Assembly (NCBI GenBank): GCA_018136815.1
Contig: CM030939.1
Location: forward strand, 3,713,419 to 3,777,418
Source: Isochrysis galbana
Lineage: Eukaryota; Haptophyta; Isochrysidales; Isochrysidaceae
DNA length: 64,000 nt
Reading direction: 5' to 3'
The notes under the pieces are model-generated. The model saw only the letters and a list, made by a program, of their open reading frames with translations. It made no database searches and was not told where the DNA came from. The position numbers and the translations under genes are program-made. Shown piece by piece: positions 50,080 to 58,690 of this stretch; the stretch's first letter is position 1, and every line of letters begins with the position of its first letter.

Positions 50080-51063
50080 TTAGTACGAGCACAGTCCAAG
50101 GAAAGAACGGACGGCTTCGATCGAGTTGATTTGGGTAGGGTCGATTTTCGAGACGGCTTCCACTTTCTTGGGATCCATCCGAAGACCTTCACGCGAAACA
50201 ACGTGGCCGAGATATTCAGCCGAGGTGGCAAAGAAAACGCATTTCGACATCTTGCAAGTGAGGCCCGCCCAGATGAGACGTTCCAAGACAAGATCAAGAC
50301 GGTGTAACATTTGTTGGAATGACGACTCTTCCCTGGCTTGCAGCGAGTCACCTACGCCTGTCGACCAGGCGCCGACATCATCCAGGTATGGCATACAAAT
50401 CTCCCATGCCAGCCCACCGAGAACGGCGTCCATGAGGCGGCACATATACGAGGGACCGGATTGAACACCGAAAGGCAAGTAATTGAACTCGTACTTGCCG
50501 CGATGAGTAGTGAACGCAGTGATATGTTTATCGGACTCTTTGATCGGTATACCCCAGAAACCAGATGCCAGGTCCAGGGTGCAAAGGAATAGAGAATCGA
50601 GGTTGCCTTGGCCGGACGACAATCGGTCGATGGCTTCTACCGTGAGGGGGAGAGGGCTGTCCTCTAGACGAAGCTTGGAGTTGACGTCGCGATAATCTAC
50701 GCAGAAACGTAAGGAGCCATCCTTCTTAGTGACTAGCACGACTCGAGAGGCCCACGACGAATTTGATTTCCTAATGATGCCCGCGGACTCCATCTTGCAA
50801 ACTTCGTCCTCTATGATCTTCTCACCCTCTCGTCCAACTCTAGACGGTGCGTGGCGGTGAGCTTCGGCTCCGGGGTTGAGCGGTAGCTCTACCTCCATCA
50901 CGTGAGTGTGATTCGGGTTAGTCGGGTCAATTGCGAAAGCAGCGATACGTCGGGCCAGTAGACGACGAACTTGTTCACGTTGGGGCATCGAGAGACGGCC
51001 CTCGGGGTCGATCTTGGCTGCCTCGAGGAGCTTACGTTGGTCCTCGTTGAGCGACTCAATCAC
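50080..51063 (-). pseudogene. Ty3/gypsy reverse transcriptase
   Basis: RT boxes in order: VVLVTKKDGSLRFCVDYRDV, LDLASGFWGIPI, FTTHRGKYEFNYLPFGVQSG, the catalytic CMPYLDDV, and YLGHVVSREGLRMDPKKVEA. The catalytic YxDD is intact. The frame is open upstream of 51,063 to about 51,130, overlapping the end of the protease frame. A frameshift at about 50,095 and truncation follow. Confidence 0.85.
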
Positions 51064-51134
51064 ATCCGGCGAGTTAACGTCACCGGCGCGGTGATAAGTT
51101 CCAGCGTGAATCTTGAATCGAACCTGTAGCGAAG

Positions 51135-52052
51135 CTACAGGATGAAACGACGGAAGATGTAGTGATGTAGTAGAGGTTTGGGATCAGTATTGACCACCGT
51201 AATCGCGATGGTGTGGTCGGAGTTCGGCCTCTCTACTTGAGGGATGACGAGAGGAGAGCTATCGATCGTTTCACGCGTAGGGAGTCGGTCCACGAGCATG
51301 GCGCAGTCTTCGTGTTCTCGAAGAGCTAGCGGAATTCGGACGTGAAACGTAGCCCGATGATAGGCCGGGATCGTGATAGGTTCGTGGGTATATAGGAGGT
51401 ACTCGGAGCCACGTGATGCCGGCGCTTTGGCGGCAAACTCATCGGCCGTGTTGAAGAGAGGCTCGGAGACTAGCTGGTTGTCGTTTTCGGCGGCTTGCGG
51501 CCCTCGGAAGAAGTCAGTCGTGATTGGGTTCGCGGAGGTCGGACAGACCTGTGCACAAGTCGGGCTGACAGGGACCACCGCTATCGGTGACGTCGAGACG
51601 CGAAAGATCGGCGGGGCGTCGGGGCTTGGACTGCCATTAACCTGAAGAGGAGCCACCGTGGATGGAGCACCGAGGGTGATAGTGATAGAGCCGTCCGCGC
51701 TGCCCGAGGCGAGCTGAATCGAAGCGGCGTGCGTAGCTAAGAAGTCGTTCCCGAGCAGCAGCATCGGGTTGCCTTCAATCACCATGAACGTATGACGAAA
51801 GAGAAATCCACCGACGGAGAAAACGATTCGAGCCTTGCCTCGCGTGATAAGAGGTAGGCCGTCCGGACCGTGGAGCGGTGTCACTACGGCTTGCGGCAGC
51901 CGCTCGACGCATGCGTTGTTGGGTAGGCTGGACAAGAGGGAAGTGGTCACGACCGACGGGCCAGCTCCGGTGTCAGCGAGGGTGCTGTTGACCGTGAGGG
52001 CGGAGTCGGCTAAGATTACTCCTTCTATGGCGGGAGGCGGCGCGCGCTCCAT
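51135..52052 (-). CDS. Retropepsin-like aspartic protease ORF of the Ty3-type element
   Basis: STLADTGAGPSVVTTSLLSS holds the D-T-G-A catalytic triad and MLLLGNDFLATHAASIQLAS the companion L-L-G-x-D-F-L block. The about 130 C-terminal residues are a linker. The ORF stop (51,135) lies within a perfect 8-bp-stem hairpin (CCTGTAGC-TTC-GCTACAGG). The RT frame is in the -1 phase relative to this ORF and open through that point, so frameshifting is possible. Confidence 0.75.
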   Translation of the reverse strand: MERAPPPAIEGVILADSALTVNSTLADTGAGPSVVTTSLLSSLPNNACVERLPQAVVTPLHGPDGLPLITRGKARIVFSVGGFLFRHTFMVIEGNPMLLLGNDFLATHAASIQLASGSADGSITITLGAPSTVAPLQVNGSPSPDAPPIFRVSTSPIAVVPVSPTCAQVCPTSANPITTDFFRGPQAAENDNQLVSEPLFNTADEFAAKAPASRGSEYLLYTHEPITIPAYHRATFHVRIPLALREHEDCAMLVDRLPTRETIDSSPLVIPQVERPNSDHTIAITVVNTDPKPLLHHYIFRRFIL

Positions 52053-52079
52053 GACCCTATCAGTTTACTGATAGTTGTC

Positions 52080-52262
52080 CGGACCATATCTAAGCCCTCC
52101 ACCCCAATCAATCCCCCTAGTTGTGTACGGGGGGAGCCGCCTGATGGCGGGGGGAGAAGGGCCGGGGAAATGGGGGTGTAGAAAGTATGCTACGTGCTAC
52201 TTGTAGTGGGTAGTGGTTCCATTCGCCGCGAGTGCGGTAAGATTATTAAATGGTTTTTTTTG
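52080..52262 (-). repeat. Retroposon 5' module
   Basis: Matches the minus-strand 5' part of the 43,870-44,619 element, including the two hairpins (AGCCGCCTGATGGCGGGGGG) and the GGGCTTAGATATGGT block. It lies immediately upstream of the protease ORF. Confidence 0.75.
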
Positions 52263-52493
52263 TGATTGTGTAAGTAACTGTCGCTCTGGTCCAGTCTGGT
52301 CCGTGCCCGTGGAGAGAAGGCTTTCATGTTTCATGCAATGTTGTGCTGGTTGTGAGAATTGTGGAAAATTGAGAAGAGGAATGTCTAAGAAGAGAGCGAA
52401 TGTTTGCAGCTGCAAAGGTCTACAGGTTCCGCAGATCGTGTGTTGTGCGCCCGAAGTTCTAGTGTTTGCTTTTGTTGTTTGTTGCCTCCCAAC

Positions 52494-53086
52494 TAGGGCC
52501 TGACAAGAGTTGCTCGCTCAGACCCCCAAAGTTGCTCGCAAAAGTTGCTCGAAATAGGCCCCAAAAGGGGCAAAGTTGCTCGCAGAGTTGCTCGAAGTTG
52601 CTCGGAGTTGCTCGTTCATTGTTCATTGCGCCGCGATTGCCGCGACGCGTGCTGCCGGGCGTCAGCGCGGCGAGAGGGAATGCTCGGAACAGCCTGCAGG
52701 GAACAGGATAGCGGCGCGGCGGGCGTTAGTTAGTAGTTAGAACCCATGCACTTTTCATACATAAACTACATGATGTTTATGTGAATAAGAAGAGGCAGAG
52801 GGGAGGAGAGCGTTTCGCAAGTAGGTGCTCTTCTATCGATCCACCGATGTTGATGTGAATAAGAAGAGGCAGCGGGGTTAAAGTTAAAGTTGCACGCTCG
52901 GCCTATCTATAGATCTAGGAGGGGTAGGTTGCTCCTCTAACGGGCCTATCTATGGGTAAGTTGCTAGGTAAGTTGCTCGAGTTGCTCAATGTTGCCTGTG
53001 GCCCTTAAAGTTGCTCAAAAGTTGCTCGCCCTCTCAAACACCCCAAAGTTGCTCAAAAAGTTGCCGGCAACTCTTGTCAGGCCCTA
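52494..53086. mobile_element. hAT MITE (593 bp) with exact 8-bp TSD and GTTGCTC arrays
   Basis: The ends are TAGGGCCTGACAAGAGTTGC and its inverted copy GCAACTCTTGTCAGGCCCTA, a perfect 20-bp pair. CTCCCAAC flanks both (52,486-52,493; 53,087-53,094). Near both ends AAAGTTGCTCG-type units are repeated about 15 times in all. The terminal TAGGGCCT and AAGAGTT agree with the 3,046-5,606 transposon. An internal CCGATG/CACCGATG pair and an AATAAGAAGAGGCAG duplication also occur. No coding content. Confidence 0.95.
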
Positions 53087-53342
53087 CTCCCAACTCCCAA
53101 CCTCTCCGTGCCAGTCCATGAAGCACCTGCTGCTTCCCCGCGTGTGCGCACCTAAAATGTCACTGTGAGTCACCATCTAAACCATTTCGAATGAGAAGCA
53201 CATGTCGGCGAGGGGAATCACATGGGGCAACTTCCATCCAGTGGGAACGGGTTCCAGATGTTTTAGGGTCGAATTTTATTTTAACCCATCGAAAAGGGTC
53301 TTGTCCAAGAAGCGCCAGTCTCTACCATAGAGAAAAAGACAA

Positions 53343-54854
53343 ATGAAACTTTTTGAACGGTGGTGGTCAGTCCTTCTCCACGCTGCTGTTGCCCTCGGCC
53401 TACGACGAGAGATAGCGTGGACTCTCTCGCGCATGTCGTCGCCAAGCGCTCCGACTCGTACTCTCCGCCCCAGAGCGGCTAAACCTGCGAGCAGCGGGCG
53501 GCCCGCTCCAGCAGACACTGCGCTTCAGGTGCCCAACCCTCCAAACAAACGCCGGCGGGCTCAGGGGAAGGCGGCTTCCTCGCCCAAGCACCAGGCCACG
53601 CCCAAGCGCCAAGCCACGCCCAAACGCTCTGCGCGCGGCAAAGGGCGCGTCTCCTCAGCAAGGACAGTCTCGGTCAACCCGTCGCGCTCCAGCCCAGCTC
53701 GCCAGAAAAGGGGGGTCCCTATTGAAGGGTCTCCCATGGAGAGGGAGTTGCTATCCTTAGCTCAACCCACAGTAGTCCAAGAAGGAAGCACGGAGCGGAC
53801 TGACGACGACCAGGCCAAGGATGAGGAGGCACTCTTGGTCACTGGCATTCCTCCTGGAAATGGACCAACCCAGACGCAAGATGTCCACCAGGCTGGAGCT
53901 CCATGGCACCCTGGCGAGGAGCCCACCCTGGGGACAACATTTGAGAAAGATGGTGGTGGCATGTGGATCTGTCAAGGTCTTCTCGGAAGCGGCGCCATGG
54001 CACGTGTGTACGCCGTTGTTGATCAAGACGGGAAGCCCGCGGCGCTGAAGATGCGCTGGCCTCAGCTGCATCCCAAAAAAAGTCAGGCGACCCGCGCTGC
54101 GCTTGCACAGATGAAGTTCGAGCTCATTAACTACAAGATGCTCCTGAGACCCATGACCGGCGCCAGCGTGGACGTTATTCCTAGGCTTCTGCAACCATCG
54201 CCAGATGAACTGCCAGAATACGCCTCAGATATAGAAGATGACCCTTTCTTTTTTGTGATGGAACGACTTGGGCAGAGCCTTGATGAGCTTGAACGCCCAG
54301 TGTCACCAAACCTAATTTCTCTGATAGGAACGCAACTGGTGCAAGGGCTTGGACAAATACACAGCCATGGCTTATTGCACAAAGACATGAATCCGGAGAA
54401 CTTGTGCTTCGCGCTCAACAGCAGCGGCGAGAAAGACGACATCAAGGTTCGCATCATCGACCTTGGAATGGTGCGGTCGCGCAATGGTGTTCATTTTCTC
54501 GGTTGTGATGAGGGCAAGCCCGACTTCACAGGAACCAAATACTTGGCTGGTATGCCGTACTCCTTCTGTGACGACCTTGAAGCTGCCGGTCTTGTTCTAG
54601 CCCATCTTTCCGGCGTGAAGCTTCCCTGGTTAGGCCTCTATCCGATGCACCGCGTTGCGAAGAAAAACGAGATCAAGAGAATTATAGCCCTTCGAGACAG
54701 GGACCCAAAGGAGTATCTCAATGGCGATCCTGTGGCCGATACCATTGCAGCATTCCTCAAGGCGGTACGTGCCCTCGAAAGTGAGCGTAAGCCTGAGCAG
54801 ATTGACTACGCAGCCCTATCCAACGTCTTTCAAGTATTTCAGACCGCCAAGTAA
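53343..54854 (+). CDS. CK1/VRK-superfamily protein kinase
   Basis: A 503-residue intronless frame. Residues 35-130 are basic and low-complexity (KHQATPKRQATPKRSARGKG), with nuclear-localisation-like clusters. The kinase domain begins about 208: GLLGSGAMARVYAVV (glycine loop), AALKM (Lys236), FFFVMERLGQSLDEL, HSHGLLHKDMNPENL (Asp348, Asn353), IIDLGM (Asp373, DLG for DFG), FTGTKYLAGMP then DDLEAAGLVLAHLSGVKLPW. The ERLGQSLDEL, D-D-L-E and LPW blocks and the lack of an APE motif are typical of the CK1/VRK superfamily. HKD replaces HRD. Catalytic residues are intact. CK1 versus VRK cannot be decided by eye. An internal start at 53,433 (MSSPSAPTR) is possible. GC content is lower than that of host genes at 17-39 kb. 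Confidence 0.85.
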   Translation: MKLFERWWSVLLHAAVALGLRREIAWTLSRMSSPSAPTRTLRPRAAKPASSGRPAPADTALQVPNPPNKRRRAQGKAASSPKHQATPKRQATPKRSARGKGRVSSARTVSVNPSRSSPARQKRGVPIEGSPMERELLSLAQPTVVQEGSTERTDDDQAKDEEALLVTGIPPGNGPTQTQDVHQAGAPWHPGEEPTLGTTFEKDGGGMWICQGLLGSGAMARVYAVVDQDGKPAALKMRWPQLHPKKSQATRAALAQMKFELINYKMLLRPMTGASVDVIPRLLQPSPDELPEYASDIEDDPFFFVMERLGQSLDELERPVSPNLISLIGTQLVQGLGQIHSHGLLHKDMNPENLCFALNSSGEKDDIKVRIIDLGMVRSRNGVHFLGCDEGKPDFTGTKYLAGMPYSFCDDLEAAGLVLAHLSGVKLPWLGLYPMHRVAKKNEIKRIIALRDRDPKEYLNGDPVADTIAAFLKAVRALESERKPEQIDYAALSNVFQVFQTAK

Positions 54855-55700
54855 GTACATCCACCTTTGCATCTTCTTGACAAGTGCACATCCATCTACT
54901 ACTATTCACAAGTCGTTACAATAGTTGAATTCATGTCTTACATTTTGCATCTCGAAAAGGAAAAGTCATCCCTGATGCAATTGCGGGCGCTGACCTCCTC
55001 CGATTAAAATCCTTCTTCTAAATACCTTAACTTACGCTTACGCACCCACCTGATACTTGACCCCAATTGCCAATTCCAATTGCGGCATGGAGCATGGGCG
55101 ACGCGGGTGTCGCATGTTGGCATAATTCGGAGCGCTGCCCCAGGTGCCAGGTGCCATCCGCGATGATACTGGCAAAACCATTAAAAAAACCTTTTAATAT
55201 TCTCGCCTCGCGCGTGGCCGTGTACTAAGTACTAGTGCTATGCTACCACGCCTTCACTCCTTCCATGTCCATGTCCCTCACCAACCTGCCTTACGGCGAA
55301 CCCCCTTGTGCACTACATTAGATAGGGGCCTGGGTCGTGGGGGTCGGTCGGCGGGATTAAGGAGCGGGACTTCTACCGTCCCCGTTTCCGTTCTGCACTT
55401 GTGACTTCTACTGCCCCTATTTATGTATATAATTTTTATTGACCCCTAACTTAGACATTATTCCCACGTACCCCTCCCTCATGGTAGCATACTATTGGTC
55501 AAGAGGCCAACACGGCCGACCTGGCTTGCTTGCCGCCAAAGGGTCGCGCCGTTGGTCTTATTTTCAATCCAGGGTACCAGGATGCAGTCACATGACACAC
55601 CGGTCTCGAACCCTAGTAGCCGGAGAGGCGTGGCCCTTTTGGTCTAGGGCAGGAGGCTCGTCCATGGATGGTTCCCTCTGAGCCGGCCTAGCAGAATCCG
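54855..55700. other. Intergenic with a retroposon 5'-module fragment at about 55,185
   Basis: AAAAAACCTTTTAATATTCT and CGCCTCGCGCG at 55,184-55,213 start a partial module. No gene supported. Confidence 0.5.
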
Positions 55701-55724
55701 CAGCCTTGCGTAGGTGGCTTGCCT

Positions 55725-55950
55725 TCATTTGGTCTCCTTCCATGAGCCCCCCCGCGAGCACCCCGAAGGAGAGGCCCACGTACGCGACGATAACGGCGGG
55801 CATGAGGGCGCGCCCCGAGAGGGCCTCCTTCGACAAGGATTCATTGTGGCATTATGGTGACGTTGGTGAACAGGGAGAGGTGGGAATTCTCGTCGCGTAT
55901 GAGGTCTCCTTTCCCTCCGGTTTCTTCCCCCTCCCCCAATAGAATGAGCA
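55725..55950. repeat. Segment duplicated from 49,325-49,500
   Basis: Shares the GGGGTGCTCGCGGGG block (minus strand), the AGAGGCCCA block and the CCTTTCCCTCCGGTTTCTTC block with 49,330-49,500 in rearranged order. Minus-strand residues ALSGRALMPAVIVAYVGLSF match the fragment there. Confidence 0.55.
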
Positions 55951-55956
55951 TCCACG

Positions 55957-56352
55957 ATGCATGAGATGAACGCCACGACGATGGCGGCGACCACGGTGGC
56001 GACGACCACCGCGAGGGCAATCAAAAGTCGTTTCGACAATGTGCTCGAGAGCATCGATTCTCTGAAGAAGGACGTGTTCAAGGCTGCCGCAGACACCGTG
56101 ATCAGCCGCGCATGGGGTCTACTCTCGCGAAAATATAGACATGCTCCCCACGAATCGATGGAGAGGAAGGCGAAGTTCTGGTTGGACAATGTCCCGAATG
56201 TAACACTGAACCAGAAAGATTACGAGGACGCCGTCATGGCCACCCTTGAGCTTATGTTTCCAACCATCCAAAAGAAAGTCCCATCCATCCAGGCCATCAA
56301 AAGCGCAATGTCATGGTTGGTGACGCGCGCTGCCTTCAACCCATACGGATGA
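55957..56352 (+). CDS. Unrecognised 131-residue protein, family shared with 120-380
   Basis: I do not recognise the family. After a Thr/Ala-rich start (MNATTMAATTVATTT) the protein is helical and basic: RAIKSRFDNVLESIDSLKKD, SRAWGLLSRKY, ERKAKFWLDNV, AVMATLELMFPTI, VPSIQAIKSAMSWLV. No transmembrane helix or cysteine motif. The FWL, TLxxMF and I-K-x-x-x-SWLV blocks match the fragment at 120-380. Intronless, moderate GC, in the BAF/kinase/phosphatase stretch. A second ATG three codons downstream is possible. Confidence 0.6.
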   Translation: MHEMNATTMAATTVATTTARAIKSRFDNVLESIDSLKKDVFKAAADTVISRAWGLLSRKYRHAPHESMERKAKFWLDNVPNVTLNQKDYEDAVMATLELMFPTIQKKVPSIQAIKSAMSWLVTRAAFNPYG

Positions 56353-56411
56353 TGGAAGGGAAGCGGCTGGGACGGGCGGCGGCCTACGGCGAATTTCCGA
56401 GATCGGCCGAC

Positions 56412-56660
56412 TCATAGGGAGGACGCTCCGGCGCCGCTTGCGCCGGCAGAGCCTCCGTCGCTCACCGCCGCGGCAGACCGCTCGGAGTCCCTTTCCGGCT
56501 TCCATCGTGTGCGGAGTGCGGCGACGTCGCGCGGGCGGGTGGATCCGCGGGGCGCGCCGAAGCGAGAGAAGCGAAAGCGCACGTCGAAGCGAGAGTCGAC
56601 GAGGTAGTCCCGCCATGTGCCTTCGATCGCGCCCTCGGCCATGGCGCGCGTCCACACCTC
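56412..56660 (-). other. Protein-like stretch, possible exon
   Basis: Minus-strand reading VAEVWTRAMAEGAIEGTWRD then YLVDSRFDVRFRFSRFGAPR, GC-rich like host genes. It runs into the 123-bp repeat array. No splice partner found; it could be the last exon of a disrupted gene. Confidence 0.25.
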
Positions 56661-56664
56661 GGCC

Positions 56665-56995
56665 ACGTTCAGGGCCTGACTGAACGCGCGAGGGGGACGA
56701 CCCGCATATTTGGAAACGAGAGGTACCAAATGAAGGCAAACGACCTACGGCCACTTTTTGGGGGGGGGAGGGGCCCGGATTCTCTCCCACGTTCAGGGCC
56801 TGACTGAACGCGCGAGGGGGGCGACCCGCATATTTGGAAACGAGGGGTACCAAATGAAGGCAAACGACCTACGGCCACTTTTTGGGGGGAGAGGGCCCGG
56901 ATTCTCTCCCACGTTCAGGGCCTGTCTAAACGCGCGAGGGGGACGACCCGCATATTTGGAAACGAGGGGTACCAAATGAAGGCAAACGACCTGTG
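56665..56995. repeat. Three-copy tandem repeat, unit about 122-124 bp
   Basis: ACGTTCAGGGCCTG starts at 56,665, 56,789 and 56,911. Each unit contains GACCCGCATATTTGGAAACG and GGTACCAAATGAAGGCAAAC. The third unit ends where the 56,998 dispersed repeat begins. Single partial copies occur at about 16,696. Confidence 0.9.
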
Positions 56996-56997
56996 TA

Positions 56998-57375
56998 ACT
57001 TGCATCAAGGGGAAAGATTCCCTCACCTAAGAAGCGAACCTACACCGATCTCCAAGGGGAGATGGCAAATTAAACCTCAAATCTCGAGCGGATAGAGCAA
57101 CCGACTCGCTCGCCAAAAACCTGGACCGAGAAGAAAGAAGCAAGGACCTACAAGCCAAGGGTAGCGGACCTAGGGGATGTGAGAGGAAATTTCCGAACGC
57201 CAACGCGAACGCCAAACGCGGGGATTCAACGAAACCCTAACCAGGCCAAGCAGAACCTACGAAGAACAGGCCTGGGGCCTGGACGACAACGAAAGTTAGC
57301 AAGTCCCAAGAGAGAACCGGAACCCAACAAGAACCAACAAGCCTTGCAAGAAGCTAGCAAGGAGCCTCTATCACA
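56998..57375. repeat. Dispersed repeat, second copy of 23,505-23,940
   Basis: Near-identical blocks in the same order as at 23,505, with small insertions such as GGGGCCTGG. It diverges after the CAAGCCTTGCAAGAAGCTA block. Confidence 0.8.
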
Positions 57376-57504
57376 AGGAGGCCGCAGCGCGGCCCCCTGT
57401 GGCTTGAGGATGAGAGCGCGGCGCGGTGCGCCGCGCGCCGCGCATCCTGTTACTTCATCACTATCACAGAGTGCCGTCATCTGCCAACACAATCCATTGG
57501 TCAA

Positions 57505-57760
57505 GGGGCTCGCTTTCTTCTCCAAGGGGCTCGCTTTCTTCTCCAAAGAGCTCGCTTTCTTCTCCACAAGGGGCTCGCTTTCTTCTCCAAGGGGCTCGCT
57601 TTCTTCTCCAAGGGGCTCGCTTTCTTCTCCAAGGGGCTCGCTTTCTTCTCTACAAGGGGCTCGCTTTCTTCTCCAAGGGGCTCGCTTTCTTCTCCAAGGG
57701 CGCGCTTTCTTCTCCCCGAGTCTCCGAGGGCGCGCTTTCTTCTCCCCGAGGGCGCACTTT
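57505..57760. repeat. Minisatellite, about 21-bp unit GGGGCTCGCTTTCTTCTCCAA
   Basis: About eleven to twelve copies in head-to-tail order, the last few changed to GGGCGCGCTTTCTTCTCC. Three units carry an ACA insertion. Open in several frames, so coding is not inferred. Confidence 0.9.
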
Positions 57761-57934
57761 CCCCGCGAGACTCACTGCCGCCGCCAGCCGCGCCAGCGCC
57801 ACCCCTTGCCCCTCCCACCGTGAGACATCTACTCGGTTTGTTCTATGAAACCGTTTTTTCCCTCCCCATCTCGTTACGATCCAAGCGGATCGGCGCGTTG
57901 CAACACTTCCTCCTCTCTTTCTCTTTCCTGCGGT

Positions 57935-58360
57935 GCGGGCCCATGGCGCGCGCCTGCAACTCACCTTCAGGTCCCCATGTGACCTGCAGGCCTGCAGAGG
58001 AGCACAGCTCAGGGAGCAGGTGAGGCTGGGGCTTGACCCTGGCCTCTCCTGCTGCCTCTCCCTCGCTGGCTCTTCGCGCCCTTGCGCCCTCGAAGGTCGA
58101 CTGGAGCTGGCTGGGGGCTCCTGATCAGGGGGGGCCAGGTGGAAGAGGGGCTGCTCAGAGAGATGGGCCGACCAGTGTGGGCCGTGACGTGCGTTGTGTG
58201 CCTAGCTCTATGGGAGAGTCTGGGCGAGTGAGGTGAGTGGTGGCGCTGGGGGGTTGGTGGTTCTCGCCCCCCAAGAGGGGGGTCGAGAGAGTGGGGGGGG
58301 GCGCGAGTAGGCGCGAGGCCCCCCTCCCCCTCCATGCATGGAGACCAATCACAAGATTAG
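57935..58360 (+). repeat. Retroposon relative (variant 3' end)
   Basis: 57,935-58,240 follows 11,605-11,900 (GGCCCATGGCGCGCGCC, then GCACAGCTCAGG, then TCGACTGGAGCTGGCTGGGG). 58,258-58,360 ends with GACCAATCACAAGATTAGTG, as at 45,165-45,265, instead of the AAGTATAAACTTAG end. It may be a subfamily. Confidence 0.65.
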
Positions 58361-58690
58361 TGAGACCGTAGTAGGTGTTAGCCCAGAATCTTCAGAATTT
58401 TTTTAAGATGGATACTGTACACAATAGAGTCACATGGCTCCAAAATAGAAATTCCCGCTGCAGCACGAATGTTCAAGATTTTGCGCTTGCATGACTTGGA
58501 ACTATAGCCGTAGTAGTAGTAGCCACGTGTATCGCACGAGTGCACCTTACCCTCAGTACCACGGACAAGAGAACCAAAGATGAAATTCAAGCGCGCCAGC
58601 AATGGAATACACCGTTTACATCAACGAGAGCTGCACTTTACGCAATTGTGACGATGGACTCAAGCCTCCCTCTCTCCCTCGTACCAGTCA

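Larger units (their letters stand above)
50000..52071 (-). mobile_element. Ty3/gypsy-type retrotransposon pol fragment (protease and RT), truncated
   Basis: Contains an aspartic protease frame and an RT frame in order, but no gag, RNase H or integrase, and no long terminal repeats were found. Its 3' side stops near 50,000 soon after the RT thumb (FLGLCSY, then YRRFIRRFAIRG in a shifted frame). Its 5' side abuts the retroposon 5' module at about 52,079. GC content is lower than that of neighbouring host genes. Confidence 0.8.

Noticed and set aside
57505-57760. CRISPR-like array
   Set aside because: Units are contiguous with no unique spacers, in a eukaryotic genome; it is a minisatellite.
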